From: an uncultured Archangium sp.
Lineage (GTDB): Bacteria > Myxococcota > Myxococcia > Myxococcales > Myxococcaceae
Assembly: GCA_903905455.1 (NCBI GenBank)
Contig: CAIVGN010000008.1
Span: 1-51,075 of the forward strand
DNA length: 51,075 bases
Direction of reading: 5' to 3'
Shown here: positions 31,484-42,355 of the stretch, piece after piece
Layout of the letters: every line of letters starts with the position of its first letter
Position numbering within the stretch: the first letter of the stretch is position 1
The notes under the pieces: generated by a model
The model's database searches: none
The model's input: only the letters and a program-made list of their open reading frames with translations
Told to the model about the DNA's origin: nothing
Position numbers and translations under genes: made by a program

Positions 31484-31504
31484 CTGATTAGGACCCTTAT
31501 TAAG
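31484..31504 (+). promoter_or_regulatory. AT-rich palindromic site before the pump genes
   Basis: Between marR and the emrA-like gene lies ACTGATTAGGACCCTTATTAAG, in which CTTATTAAG (31496-31504) is a palindrome with one central base. The site is AT-rich in a very GC-rich sequence and close to the start codon. It may be a MarR operator or a promoter element. Confidence 0.35.
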
Positions 31505-31511
31505 CAGGGCC

Positions 31512-32702
31512 ATGGCCTCCGAGACCGTGCCCCCCGCTGCCAAACCCAACCGCGCCCGCCTGGTGGCCATGGCCCTCGTGGGGGTGTCCGTGGCGGGCGC
31601 CGTCGCCTACCGCGTGGCGAACGCCGGCAAGGAGTCGACCGACGACGCCTTCGTCGAGGGCCGGGTGATGCCCGTGGCCTCGCGGGTGGTGGGCCAGGTC
31701 ACGACGGTGCTGGTGAAGGACAACCAGCTGGTCGAGGAAGGCGAGCTGCTCATCGAGCTCGACCCCAACGATCTCCAGGCGCGGGCCGACGTCGCGGCGG
31801 CCGACCTGCTCTCGGCCCAGGCGCAGCACGAGGCCACGCAGGCGCAGCTGGCGCTGGCCGAGAAGAACATCGAGGCCAACCTCGCGCAGGCGCAGGGCGG
31901 GCTGGGCCAGGCCGCGGGCTCGGTGGAGGCGTCGAAGGCGAGCCTGGACCAGGCGAAGGCCGACGTGACCGCGGCCGAGTCGCGGCTCCAGCTGGCCGAG
32001 ACCGAGCTCAAGCGGAGCACGAGCCTGGTGGCGACCAACTCCGTCTCGCGGGCCGACCTCGACAACCGCCAGGCGCAGGCCGACCAGGCCCGGGCGTCGC
32101 TGGAGCAGATGCGGGCGCGGCTCCAGAGCACGCGGGCGAACATCGACAGCTCGCTGGGCGGGGTGACGCTGGCCAGGGGCCGCATCCTCGCGGCGCAGAC
32201 CGGCCCCCAGCAGCTCGCCGCCGCGCAGGCGTCGGTGGGCGTGGCCGCCGCGCGCGTGAAGCAGGCCGAGGCCGCGAAGACGCTGGCCGACCTGAACCTC
32301 GGCTACACGAAGCTCCGCGCGCCGGCGAAGGGCGTGGTGGCGCGTCGCAGCGCGGAGGTGGGCCAGCTCGTGGACCCCTCGCGCCCGCTGATGGCCATCG
32401 TGCCGCTCGACGATGTGTGGGTGGTGGCCAACTTCAAGGAAGACCAGCTGCGCGACATGAAGCCCGGCGCGAAGGCCACCATCGAGGTCGACGCGTTCTC
32501 GGGTGAGAAGTTGAGCGCGCACGTGGAGAGCCTCGCGGGGGGCACCGGCAGCCGCTTCGCCCTGCTCCCGCCGGACAACGCCTCGGGCAACTTCGTGAAG
32601 GTGGTGCAGCGCCTCCCCGTGCTCCTGCGCTTCGACGCCGCGCCCCCGTTCATCCTGCGGCCGGGCATGAGCGCCGTGGTGCGCGTCACCGTCAAGGACT
32701 GA
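31512..32702 (+). CDS. EmrA/HlyD-type periplasmic adaptor of an efflux pump
   Basis: The 396-residue protein has one N-terminal membrane segment (about 17-36), a lipoyl-like half motif TDDAFVEGRVMPVASRVVGQV, a long Ala/Gln-rich coiled coil (about 95-265), the second lipoyl half (LGYTKLRAPAKGVVARRSAEVGQLV) and a C-terminal beta-barrel. This is the EmrA/HlyD layout that bridges an inner-membrane pump and TolC. The next two genes supply both partners. Confidence 0.92.
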   Translation: MASETVPPAAKPNRARLVAMALVGVSVAGAVAYRVANAGKESTDDAFVEGRVMPVASRVVGQVTTVLVKDNQLVEEGELLIELDPNDLQARADVAAADLLSAQAQHEATQAQLALAEKNIEANLAQAQGGLGQAAGSVEASKASLDQAKADVTAAESRLQLAETELKRSTSLVATNSVSRADLDNRQAQADQARASLEQMRARLQSTRANIDSSLGGVTLARGRILAAQTGPQQLAAAQASVGVAAARVKQAEAAKTLADLNLGYTKLRAPAKGVVARRSAEVGQLVDPSRPLMAIVPLDDVWVVANFKEDQLRDMKPGAKATIEVDAFSGEKLSAHVESLAGGTGSRFALLPPDNASGNFVKVVQRLPVLLRFDAAPPFILRPGMSAVVRVTVKD

Positions 32703-32706
32703 CGCG

Positions 32707-34269
32707 ATGGCCCAGAAGCTCTCTGCCGGAAACCCCGGGCAGCTCACCGGCAACCTCGTGGCCATCACCGCGGCGGCGATGTCGTCGGCGCTGATGTCGG
32801 TGCTCGACATCTCCATCGTCAACGTGGGCCTCTCGGACATCCGCGCCAGCTTCGGCACGCCGCTCGACCAGATCGCCTGGGTCTCCACGGGCTACGCGAT
32901 GGCGAACATCACCGTCATCCCCATGTCGGGGTGGCTGCAGCGCCGCTTCGGCATTCGCAAGACGTTGACCTTCGCCATCTTGATGTTCACCGCGAGCAGC
33001 GTGGCGTGCGGGCTGGCGTGGAACCTGCCGGCGCTGGTCATCTTCCGCATCATCCAGGGGCTGGGCGGCGGCGCCATCATCCCCACCGCGCAGGCCACGC
33101 TCTTCGGCCGGTTCCCACGGGAACAGGCGGGCACGGCCGGCGCGCTCTTCGGCCTGGGCGCCATCACCGGCCCGCTGCTGGGGCCGACCATCGGCGGCTT
33201 CCTCATCGACAACCTCTCGTGGCACTGGATGTTCTACGTGAACATCCCCATCGGGCTGCTGGGCGCGGCGCTCGCGTGGAACTCCATCAAGGAAGAGGGC
33301 TTCGAGGCCGACGAGCACCCCATCGACCGCTGGGGCGTGGCGTTGCTGGGCGTGGGCATGGTCTCGCTGCAGTACGTGCTCGAGGAGGGCAACCGCGACG
33401 GTTGGCTCGAGAGCCCGCTCATCGCCTTCATGCTGGTGGTGGCGGTCATCTCGCTGGTCACCTTCGTGGTGCACGAGCTGGAGGTGGAGAACCCGGTGGT
33501 GGACTTGAGGGTGTTCAAGAGCCGCTCGTACTCCGCGGCCACCATCCTCAACTTCCTCATCGGCACGGTGCTCTTCGGCGGGAGCTTCCTCTACTCGCTC
33601 TACTGCGGGGCGATCATGCACTACCGGGCCCTCGACATCGGCCTGGTGTTCCTCAAGGGGAGCTGGATCCAGCTCTTCCTGCTCCCCGTGGTGGGGAAGA
33701 CGCTCAACAAGGTCGACAGCCGCTACTACATCTTCTTCGGGCTGCTGGGCGTGACGCTGTCCACGGTGCTCAACGCGAACCTCACGCCGGCGGCGGATGC
33801 GTTCACCATGACCATGCCCATCTTCGTGCGCGCGGTGTCCTTGAGCTTCTGCTTCGTGCCGCTGACGGTGGTGGCGCTCTCGGGCCTCGCGCCGCGCGAG
33901 CGGGGCAGCGCCACCGGGCTCTTCAACGCCACGCGCGAGCTGGGCGGGAGCATCGGCACCGCGTGGATGAGCTCGCGGCTGACCACCAACGCCAAGGTGC
34001 ACTACACGCACATCGCCAGCCACGTCGACGCCTACGGCACGGCGGCGCAGGAGCAGCTGCGCAGCCTGCAGGGTGGCTTCGTGGGCCGCGTCACCGACCC
34101 GGTGGCCGCCTCCTACGCCGCCCTGAGCGGCCGCATGAACCTCCAGGCCCTCTCGATGGCCTTCAGCGACGGCTTCACCACGCTGGCGGCCCTCTTCCTC
34201 ATTTCCCTCGTGGTGGTGTTCTTCCTGGCAAAGCCTCAGGCCAGCGTCGACACCTCCGCCGCGCACTGA
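32707..34269 (+). CDS. EmrB-type DHA2 (14-TM) MFS drug transporter
   Basis: The 520-residue protein has 14 predicted membrane segments and DHA2 motifs: LDISIVNVGLSDI in helix 1, WVSTGYAMANITVIPMSGWLQRRFG (motif A), GGGAIIPTAQA, and motif C GLGAITGPLLGPTIGGFLID. It should export lipophilic compounds using the proton gradient, through the adjacent adaptor and outer-membrane channel. The start lies four bases after the adaptor stop. Confidence 0.93.
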   Translation: MAQKLSAGNPGQLTGNLVAITAAAMSSALMSVLDISIVNVGLSDIRASFGTPLDQIAWVSTGYAMANITVIPMSGWLQRRFGIRKTLTFAILMFTASSVACGLAWNLPALVIFRIIQGLGGGAIIPTAQATLFGRFPREQAGTAGALFGLGAITGPLLGPTIGGFLIDNLSWHWMFYVNIPIGLLGAALAWNSIKEEGFEADEHPIDRWGVALLGVGMVSLQYVLEEGNRDGWLESPLIAFMLVVAVISLVTFVVHELEVENPVVDLRVFKSRSYSAATILNFLIGTVLFGGSFLYSLYCGAIMHYRALDIGLVFLKGSWIQLFLLPVVGKTLNKVDSRYYIFFGLLGVTLSTVLNANLTPAADAFTMTMPIFVRAVSLSFCFVPLTVVALSGLAPRERGSATGLFNATRELGGSIGTAWMSSRLTTNAKVHYTHIASHVDAYGTAAQEQLRSLQGGFVGRVTDPVAASYAALSGRMNLQALSMAFSDGFTTLAALFLISLVVVFFLAKPQASVDTSAAH

Positions 34270-34279
34270 CGAGCCGAAC

Positions 34280-35710
34280 ATGAACTTCTCCGTTGCCGTG
34301 TTGGTGGGCTTGCTGGGCCAGGTCACTCCGGAGAACGCGCTCGACGCGAAGATGCGCGCGCTCTTCGTACCCGGGGGGCTGACCGCCGACGACGTGGCGC
34401 GGAGGGCCCAGGACACCAGCCGCGAGCTCGAGGGACGGACGGCCGCGCTCGAGGGCGCCGAGGCCCAGTTGGCGGTGGCGCGGTCGGGCTTCATTCCGAA
34501 GGTGACCGGGGGCGTGAGCTACACGCGGCTCTCGGAGATCACCCCGCCCACGCTGGGGCTCGGCGACGAGGGTCGCTTCCTGGTGACGAAGGGGCCCGCG
34601 GGGCCGCTGGGCACGCGCGAGGTGTTCGCCGCCGGCGACATCAGCTTCCCGGTGTTCCTCGACAACGTCGCCCTGCGCGCGGGGCTGGTGGTGCCCCTGT
34701 CGGACTACCTGCTGCGCACCGTGCAGCAGCTGCGCAGCGCCGAGCAGTCGCGCGCGGCCGCCGAGTTCGACGCGCGGGTGGCGAAGGTCAAGGCGGGGAA
34801 CGACGGGCGCCTCGCGTACTTCGCGTGGGTGCGCGCGCGCGGGCAGCAGGTGGTGGCACGGCAGACGCTCGAGCAGAGCCGGCAGCGCGGGGAAGACATC
34901 CAGCGCGCCTTCGGCGTGGGCAGCGGCTCGCGGGCCGACGTGCTGCGCGCGGAGTCGCTGGTGGAGCAGGCCCGGTTGCTGGTGGCGCGCACCGACAGCC
35001 TCGCGGGGCTCACCGAGGCGCAGCTGCGGCTGGTGATGCGGGCGCCCGACAGCGAGCCGCTGAACATCTCCGGTCACGACTTCGAAGCGCTGGCCCCGGT
35101 GCCCGGGACCGACGACCTCGAGGCCCTCGTGGGTCGCGCGGCGCAGGCGCGGTTGGAGCTCAAGTCGCTCGACGCCACCCGCCTCGCGCTCGACGCGCAG
35201 CGCAAGACGAACTGGGCGACGCTCTCGCCGCGGCTCGACGCCACGGGCAACCTGCTCTACGCAAACCCCAACCAGCGCTACGTGCCCAACGACGGCAAGT
35301 GGCACTTCACCTGGGACGTGGGCGTCGCGCTGTCGTGGCAGCCGTCGGACCTCCCGGTGGGGCTCGCGCAGCTCAAGGTGAACGAGGCGCGGGTGCGGCA
35401 GACCCAGGCGCAGCTGCACGCGGTCGAAGAGGCGCTGCGCGTCGAGGTGAAGCAGGCGGTGCTGGCGCTCAAGGAGAGCGAGGTCGCGCTGGAGTCCACG
35501 CACAAGGCCCAGGCCTCGGCCGAAGAGGGCTACCGCGTGCGCCAGGAGTTGTTCACCAACGGCCGCTCCACGGCGGTCGAGGTCATCGACGCCGAGACCG
35601 AGCTCACGCGCGCCAGGCTCGAGGCGTTGAACGCGCAGCTCGAAGCCCGCATTGCCCGCGTGCGCTTCGACCACGCCGTGGGTGACGACCTCGAGGCGCC
35701 TCGCCGCTGA
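34280..35710 (+). CDS. TolC-like outer membrane efflux channel protein
   Basis: The 476-residue protein has a short signal-like N-terminus (NFSVAVLVGLLGQVTPEN), paired OEP repeats with long helices (LEGRTAALEGAEAQLAVARSG, VAKVKAGNDGRLAYFAWVRARGQ, RVRQTQAQLHAVEEALRVEVKQAV, EVIDAETELTRARLEALNAQ) and beta stretches between them. It completes a three-gene pump and ends 10 bases from a convergent gene. The signal peptide is shorter than usual and might be cut at a different place, but export is expected. Confidence 0.9.
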   Translation: MNFSVAVLVGLLGQVTPENALDAKMRALFVPGGLTADDVARRAQDTSRELEGRTAALEGAEAQLAVARSGFIPKVTGGVSYTRLSEITPPTLGLGDEGRFLVTKGPAGPLGTREVFAAGDISFPVFLDNVALRAGLVVPLSDYLLRTVQQLRSAEQSRAAAEFDARVAKVKAGNDGRLAYFAWVRARGQQVVARQTLEQSRQRGEDIQRAFGVGSGSRADVLRAESLVEQARLLVARTDSLAGLTEAQLRLVMRAPDSEPLNISGHDFEALAPVPGTDDLEALVGRAAQARLELKSLDATRLALDAQRKTNWATLSPRLDATGNLLYANPNQRYVPNDGKWHFTWDVGVALSWQPSDLPVGLAQLKVNEARVRQTQAQLHAVEEALRVEVKQAVLALKESEVALESTHKAQASAEEGYRVRQELFTNGRSTAVEVIDAETELTRARLEALNAQLEARIARVRFDHAVGDDLEAPRR

Positions 35711-35720
35711 AGCGCCGCCC

Positions 35721-36209
35721 TCAGTACACGCGCTCGGGGTGGTGGATGGCCACCAGGCCCGAGTGGAAGCGCTTGTCTTCGCCCCCCACCATGAGGCGAA
35801 AGCCGTGGGTGTCGACGGTCACCAGGGGGCGCACGCCCAGCAGCCCCAGGAACCGCGAGCCGGCGACCTCGGTGCGTGACGAATAGGGCCAGTCGAGCTC
35901 GACCCCCCGCTTCTTCATCAAGGTGTAGAGCGCGTCATCGGCGATGGGCACGCGCTGGCCTTCGACCTCGACGTGCACGTCGACGAGGTCCTGCACGGTG
36001 ATGGGCCGGCTGGTGAACCTGGGGTTGCCCTGGCCGAGGGTCGGGGCGCTGACCACGGTGGCGCGCAACTTCGCGTCGGCCTGGCGGCCCTCGAACTTCA
36101 TGGTGAAGGGGATGCACAGCGGTCCATCAGCCAGCAACGCGCGGTGCTCGGCGGTGAGGCGACCTTGGGGGCGCGCGGTGGGGAGCAGGCTTTGACCAGG
36201 GGCAGGCAT
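35721..36209 (-). CDS. Conserved-looking protein of unknown function
   Basis: ATG 36209 (MPAPGQSLLPT) is taken as the start, though an upstream in-frame start at 36233 is possible. The 162-residue product has no signal peptide or membrane segment, a Cys at ADGPLCIPFTMKFEGR and a C-terminal beta-like stretch (RSRTEV, LGLLGVRPLVTVDTHGFRLMVGGEDKRF). I do not recognise a family. The gene is convergent with tolC-like. Confidence 0.6.
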   Translation of the reverse strand: MPAPGQSLLPTARPQGRLTAEHRALLADGPLCIPFTMKFEGRQADAKLRATVVSAPTLGQGNPRFTSRPITVQDLVDVHVEVEGQRVPIADDALYTLMKKRGVELDWPYSSRTEVAGSRFLGLLGVRPLVTVDTHGFRLMVGGEDKRFHSGLVAIHHPERVY

Positions 36210-36274
36210 GCCCCCCTGACCGCCGGGCTGCAAAATGTCGCACCGAATTCCAAAGGAAGCGCGGGCCGCCCCGC

Positions 36275-37036
36275 TCAGCCCATGTAGTGGCGCAGGCTCA
36301 CGTCGAGCTGGCTGCGCATCAACGAGAGCATCTCGTCGAGCTCCTCGGCGTCGAGCTTGAGGCGCTGGACGAGGTTCTCGCGGGTGCGCTCCACCACCAA
36401 CTGCCGCGCGCTCTGCACCCAGCGGGCGGCCGTGGCGCGGTGCACGCTGTACATGGCGCCGAGCTCGTCGATGCTCACGTCGGAGAGGCTGTTGAGCCGG
36501 AGCACGGTGCGCTCGCGGGTGCTCAGCGAGGCGAGCGCGTCGACGAAGGCCCCGCGGAAGTCGTCGCGGTACCGCGCCTTGAGGAAGCCCAGCTCGGCGT
36601 CGGGCACCACCGCGTCGGACATCGGGTCGAGGGGCTCTTCGCGGCGCTGGGGCCGGTGCAGGGTCGAGGCGGTGTTCAAGGCCGCGCGGCGCAGCCAGCC
36701 TCCGAGGGGCCCGCGCCCGGCGTACTGCAGCAGCTTCCGCTCGGCGTAGAGCTTCGTCTTCAGTTCCTGCACCACGTCGGCGACGAAGGCCGGGCTGCGG
36801 TCGACGGCGGACACCACCAGGGGCAGCTGGTGGAAGAACTCGGCGTCGAGCCGGCGCTGGGCCGCGGCATCACCGAGAGACCAGAGGTAGACGAGCAACA
36901 GCTCCCCGCCGTGCGTCGGCTTGAGGCCCTTGCAGCTGCCCAGGAACTTCGCGAAGCCGTCGTCCTCGAAGGGGAGCTCCGGCATCGCCGCGCGGGCGAC
37001 GGCCAGGGTGGCCTCGATGGCGATGGGGCGCTTCAC
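36275..37036 (-). CDS. Sigma-70 family RNA polymerase sigma factor, Myxococcales gmx1-like
   Basis: The 253-residue protein starts with GTG 37036. It has an N-terminal region with a helical part (FAKFLGSCKGLKPTHGGELLLVYLWSLGDAAAQRRLDAEFF), a region 2-like helix set (QELKTKLYAERKLLQYAGRGPLGGWLRRAALNTAS) and a region 4 HTH (LSTRERTVLRLNSLSDVSIDELGAMYSVHRATAARWVQSAR). This arrangement resembles the sigma-70 subgroup known from Myxococcales as gmx1. It is divergent (58 bases) from a kinase with an anti-sigma-like zinc finger; such a pair suggests stimulus-controlled transcription. The exact regulon is unknown. Confidence 0.85.
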   Translation of the reverse strand: MKRPIAIEATLAVARAAMPELPFEDDGFAKFLGSCKGLKPTHGGELLLVYLWSLGDAAAQRRLDAEFFHQLPLVVSAVDRSPAFVADVVQELKTKLYAERKLLQYAGRGPLGGWLRRAALNTASTLHRPQRREEPLDPMSDAVVPDAELGFLKARYRDDFRGAFVDALASLSTRERTVLRLNSLSDVSIDELGAMYSVHRATAARWVQSARQLVVERTRENLVQRLKLDAEELDEMLSLMRSQLDVSLRHYMG

Positions 37037-37094
37037 GGCCTCGAATCATACCGCTCGCGCGACTTTCCCGAAGGGGCGAGTCTCGACGGTGCAC

Positions 37095-39581
37095 ATGACC
37101 GCGGGTTGCGCTCCAGACGAGACCATCGCCGAGTTCCTCGAGGGCACGCTCGAGGGCCAGGAGCTCGAGGCCCTCGAGGCCCACCTCGACGGCTGCGAGA
37201 AGTGTGGCCCGCGGCTGCTGGCCCTGGCCCGGGAGCACCACCAACTCTCCGGCGCGACGCCCGAGGGCGGGCTGCTGGCGCGCGGCAGCACCGTGGGGCG
37301 CTTCGTGATTCTCGAGGTCATCGGCCGCGGCTCGTACGGCACGGTGCACACCGCCTACGACCCGCAGCTCGATCGCCGCCTCGCCCTCAAGGTGCTCGAC
37401 GCCTGGTCGCTCGACGAGCCCGAGCAGCTGGCCCTGGTGCAGCACGAGGCCCGGGGCATGGCCAGGGTCAGCCACCCCAACGTGGTGAGCATTCACGACG
37501 CGGGCGTGGTGGGCGGCGTGCCCTTCGTGGCCATGGAGTTCGTCGCCGGCGTCTCGCTGGCGAAGTGGCTGGAGATGCCGCGCACGGAGAAGGAGATCCT
37601 CGCGGCCTTCGACGCCGCCGGCCGGGGCCTCGCCGCGGTGCACGAGGCCGGGCTGGTGCACGGCGACTTCCGCGCGGACAACGTGCTGGTGGGCGACGAC
37701 GGGCGGGTGCGGGTCACCGACTTCGGCCTCGCGTCGATGCTCCGCGCGCCGCAGGGCGAGCCGCGCCCCGACGCCCCGGTCCTCGCCACCACCGCGGCGG
37801 ATGATCAATACGCCTTCTGCCTCGCGCTGCAGCGGGCGCTGGAGCACGCGGGCTACCTGCGCGGCATCCTCCCCCGGCGCACCCGCGACGTGCTCGCTCG
37901 CGGCCTCTCCAAGGACCCGGCCGCGCGCTTCGAGAACCTCCCCGCCCTGCTCGCCGCCCTCACCCCGCGCCGCGGCCCGCTCTACGCCGCGCTCGGCGTG
38001 ACGGTGCTGCTCGCCGCGGTGCTCGTGCCCCGCGCGCTCAAGCCCCAGTGCAAGCCTGACGCGGGGCCGCTGGCCGGCGTGTGGGACGAGCCCACGCGGG
38101 CCGAGGTGCAGGGCGCCTTCGCCGGGCTCGAGGGGCCCTTCGCCACCGCCACCTTCCAGCTCGTGGCCCAGGAACTCGACGCGTGGCGCGCGAGCTGGGT
38201 GACGGCGAACCAGGCGGCCTGCGTCGCTGCGCGGGAAGACGAAGCGCCGCTGCTGGGCGAGCTGCGCGCGGCCTGTCTCGAAGAGTCGCGTCGCGAGGCC
38301 ACGGTGCTCGTGGCGGCCCTGCGCAAGCCCGATGGGGCCCTGGTGACGCGCGCGCACCAGTCGGTGCAGTCGCTCTCGCCGCTCTCGCGCTGCACGGACA
38401 CCCGCGCGCTGCTCGAGGAGCCCGCGCCTTCCGACGCCGTGGGCCGCGCCGCGATGCTCGCGCACAAGGTGGAGCTGGCCGAGGCGCGCAGCTTGAGAGA
38501 CCTGGGCAAGCTCCGCGACGCGCGCGCCAAGCTGGAGCCGCTGCTCGCGCTCGCCCGCACCGAGGGACACCGCCCGCTCATCGCCCGCATCGCCTTCCAG
38601 CTCGGCGCCACGCTGGGCCGCCTCAGCGAGCACCCGGCGGCCGTGGCGCTGCTCGAGGAGGCGATGCAGCTGGGCATCGAGAGCCGCACCGACGACATCG
38701 CCGCCCACGCCGCGGTGTTGCTGGTCTTCGAGCGCGGCGTGCGCCTGCACCAGAAGGAGGCCGCCGAAGAAGTCGCCGGCATCGCCGGTGCGCTGGTGAC
38801 CCGCGCGGCCGACGAGCGCCTCGCCGCGGGGCTGCTGGTCAACCGGGCGCTGGTGGCCGAGACCGGGGGCGCGCTGGGTGATGCGTTGAAGCTGCAGCAG
38901 GAGGCCGTGGCGCGCTTCGAGACCGCGGCGCCGCAGAGCCCCGCGCTGGCCAACGCGCTGCTCAACCAGGGGCGCCTGCTGGTGCTGCTGGGCCGGCCCG
39001 AAGGGAAGGCGGTGACCACGCGCGCGATGGACATCTTCACCCAGACCCGCGGCCCGGGGCACCCCAACGTCGGCGTCGCCGCTGACGTGCTCGGCTCCCT
39101 GGCCCTCGACGCGGGTGACTTTGCCGAGGCGACGCTGCAGTTCGAGCGGGCGCGGAAGGTGGCGCGGGAGGCCCTGGGCGAGAACCACCTCGAGGTGGCG
39201 CTGGCCGCCGATTCGTTGGCCCGCGTGGCCCTGGCGAAGGGAGAACTCGAGGCGGCGCGGGGGCTCGCGGAAGCAGCGGTGACGCGCGTCACGGCCGCGA
39301 CCTCGGCGACGGACGGGGCGCTGGTGGAGCCACTGCTCACGCTGGCCGAGGTGCACCTCGCGCTGAAGCAGGCGGCCGAGGCCCGCGAGGTGCTGGGGCG
39401 CGTCGAGGCCTGCGGGCCACCGAGTGATGCGCAGGCGCGCGCGCGGTTGCTGGTGCTGCGCGCCGACCTGCCGGGTGTCGAGGCGAAGGAGCGCGCGCGG
39501 CTGCTGGCGGAAGCGTCGCCGCTGGCCCGCCCGGGGTCCGAGCTGGCGAAACGCATCGAGGCGAAGCGCGCGGGGCCCTGA
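37095..39581 (+). CDS. Ser/Thr kinase-like protein with zinc finger and TPR domains
   Basis: The 828-residue protein begins (ATG 37095) with an anti-sigma-type zinc finger (H30, C34, C37 in AHLDGCEKCG), then a kinase-like domain: glycine loop GRGSYG (77-82), K99, HGDFRADN (189-196, with Gly for the usual Arg of HRD) and DFG 209-211. The expected GTPAYMAPE and following segment is missing; after DFG comes about 27 residues and then DDQYAFCLAL of the next helix. One membrane segment lies near residues 295-316 and TPR-like helices fill the rest. It may be a pseudokinase or a sensor for the divergent sigma factor. Confidence 0.85.
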   Translation: MTAGCAPDETIAEFLEGTLEGQELEALEAHLDGCEKCGPRLLALAREHHQLSGATPEGGLLARGSTVGRFVILEVIGRGSYGTVHTAYDPQLDRRLALKVLDAWSLDEPEQLALVQHEARGMARVSHPNVVSIHDAGVVGGVPFVAMEFVAGVSLAKWLEMPRTEKEILAAFDAAGRGLAAVHEAGLVHGDFRADNVLVGDDGRVRVTDFGLASMLRAPQGEPRPDAPVLATTAADDQYAFCLALQRALEHAGYLRGILPRRTRDVLARGLSKDPAARFENLPALLAALTPRRGPLYAALGVTVLLAAVLVPRALKPQCKPDAGPLAGVWDEPTRAEVQGAFAGLEGPFATATFQLVAQELDAWRASWVTANQAACVAAREDEAPLLGELRAACLEESRREATVLVAALRKPDGALVTRAHQSVQSLSPLSRCTDTRALLEEPAPSDAVGRAAMLAHKVELAEARSLRDLGKLRDARAKLEPLLALARTEGHRPLIARIAFQLGATLGRLSEHPAAVALLEEAMQLGIESRTDDIAAHAAVLLVFERGVRLHQKEAAEEVAGIAGALVTRAADERLAAGLLVNRALVAETGGALGDALKLQQEAVARFETAAPQSPALANALLNQGRLLVLLGRPEGKAVTTRAMDIFTQTRGPGHPNVGVAADVLGSLALDAGDFAEATLQFERARKVAREALGENHLEVALAADSLARVALAKGELEAARGLAEAAVTRVTAATSATDGALVEPLLTLAEVHLALKQAAEAREVLGRVEACGPPSDAQARARLLVLRADLPGVEAKERARLLAEASPLARPGSELAKRIEAKRAGP

Positions 39582-39687
39582 GCACACGGGCCTCGCGTCT
39601 CTCTCCCCGTGGCCGTAGACGATCGCTACACTCGCCCCCACTGCGCAACAGTGTGGACGGTGATCAATTCCGGCGGGAGGCGTGGGC

Positions 39688-40527
39688 TTGCGCAAGGTGA
39701 CTTCTTTTCGATTCACGTGGTGGGTTGCGGTGCTGGGCATCACCGCGTCGGGGTGCTTCCTGGCTGTCGGTGAGGACGTCGATGGCGGCACGGGCGGCGG
39801 ACTCGGCGGCGGCACGGGCGGCGGACTCGGCGGCGGCACGGGCGGCGGACTCGGCGGCGGACTCGGTGGCGGCGCAGGCTCGGTTCCGCAGATCGTTCCG
39901 TGCGCGGCGATCGACCCGGCCTTCGGCACGCCCGTCTCGCTAACGAGCCCGACCGCAACATTTTCCCAAACGAGTTACGGCCCGTTCACCATCGAGAAGG
40001 CCATCGACGGATTCTTGAGCAACTTCGGCTGGGCGGTCGACCCGCAGGTCTCGTGCGCTCAGACTGCGGCGTTCGCGACGACCGCCGACACCATCGCGCA
40101 ACCGACGGGCACCCGGCTGCTGTTCGCCCTCAACCACACGCTGTATTCAGATCACGCGCTCTGCCGGTTCCGGCTCTCGGTCACGACGGCCAGCCGCACC
40201 CAGTTCGCCGACGGCAATCGCGGCGCCATCAGCCCAGGCAACGTCGGAGCCGATGCGCTGTGGACCGTGCTCCGACCCCGTCGCCTCTGCGCGTCGAACA
40301 CTCCGCCCCTCACGGTGCTCAACGACGACTCGATCCTCGCGGGCGACATCAACTCGACTGACGTGCGCTACCTGGTCGAGGCCGACACTGCGCTCTCCGG
40401 AATCACCGGGGTGCGGCTCGAGGCGATGACGGACACGTCGTTGCCGTTCAGTGGCCCTGGCTGCAACAGCACCAACGGCAACTTCGTGCTGGTGGAGTTC
40501 ACCGTTCGCACCGGCAGCACGAACTGA
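39688..40527 (+). CDS. Lipoprotein with Gly-rich linker and discoidin-like domain
   Basis: GGGAGG sits seven bases before TTG 39688, preferred over GTG 39682. A signal (LRKVTSFRFTWWVAVLGITASGC) gives a lipoprotein, followed by a Gly-rich linker made of GGGTGGGL repeats (about residues 35-60). The rest resembles a F5/8 type C-like domain that I know mainly from Planctomycetes surface proteins (AIDGFLSNFGWAVDP, GTRLLFALNHTLYSDHALCRFRLSVTT), with a Cys-rich C-terminal part. Carbohydrate or polymer binding at the cell surface is the likely role. Total about 279 residues. Confidence 0.78.
   Translation: MRKVTSFRFTWWVAVLGITASGCFLAVGEDVDGGTGGGLGGGTGGGLGGGTGGGLGGGLGGGAGSVPQIVPCAAIDPAFGTPVSLTSPTATFSQTSYGPFTIEKAIDGFLSNFGWAVDPQVSCAQTAAFATTADTIAQPTGTRLLFALNHTLYSDHALCRFRLSVTTASRTQFADGNRGAISPGNVGADALWTVLRPRRLCASNTPPLTVLNDDSILAGDINSTDVRYLVEADTALSGITGVRLEAMTDTSLPFSGPGCNSTNGNFVLVEFTVRTGSTN
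39784..39876 (+). repeat. 24-bp tandem repeat encoding GGGTGGGL linker
   Basis: About three to four copies of a 24-bp unit (GGCGGCGGCACGGGCGGCGG plus ACTC) encode the Gly-rich linker of the lipoprotein. The last units are shortened, as expected for a slippage-prone array. Confidence 0.8.
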
Positions 40528-40602
40528 AACCACGCCCGGCCACCGAAGCCCAATCGCGCGCTGAGTGAATTGATGCGCGACTGATCAGGCCGCGCCCCGA
40601 CT

Positions 40603-42255
<1,653 letters not shown>

Positions 42256-42355
42256 GAAGCCCGCTTTCCGATGCTGCGAGTCACCGTACAGCAAATACAG
42301 AAATAGCCGCCGATATCACCCCACACCGGGATTCTTCCTCGCACGAGGAAACGGA

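Noticed and set aside
30902-32506. Long plus-strand frame across marR and the adaptor gene
   Set aside because: It is a frame-shifted reading of both genes, rich in Arg, Gly and Pro, without domains.
39585-39616. CACGGG/CCCGTG stem after the kinase gene as a terminator
   Set aside because: The loop is long and no T-run follows.
36870-39929. A 1019-residue minus-strand open frame opposite the kinase gene
   Set aside because: Composition is Arg/Gly/His-rich antisense noise; kinase, zinc finger and TPR features are on the plus strand.
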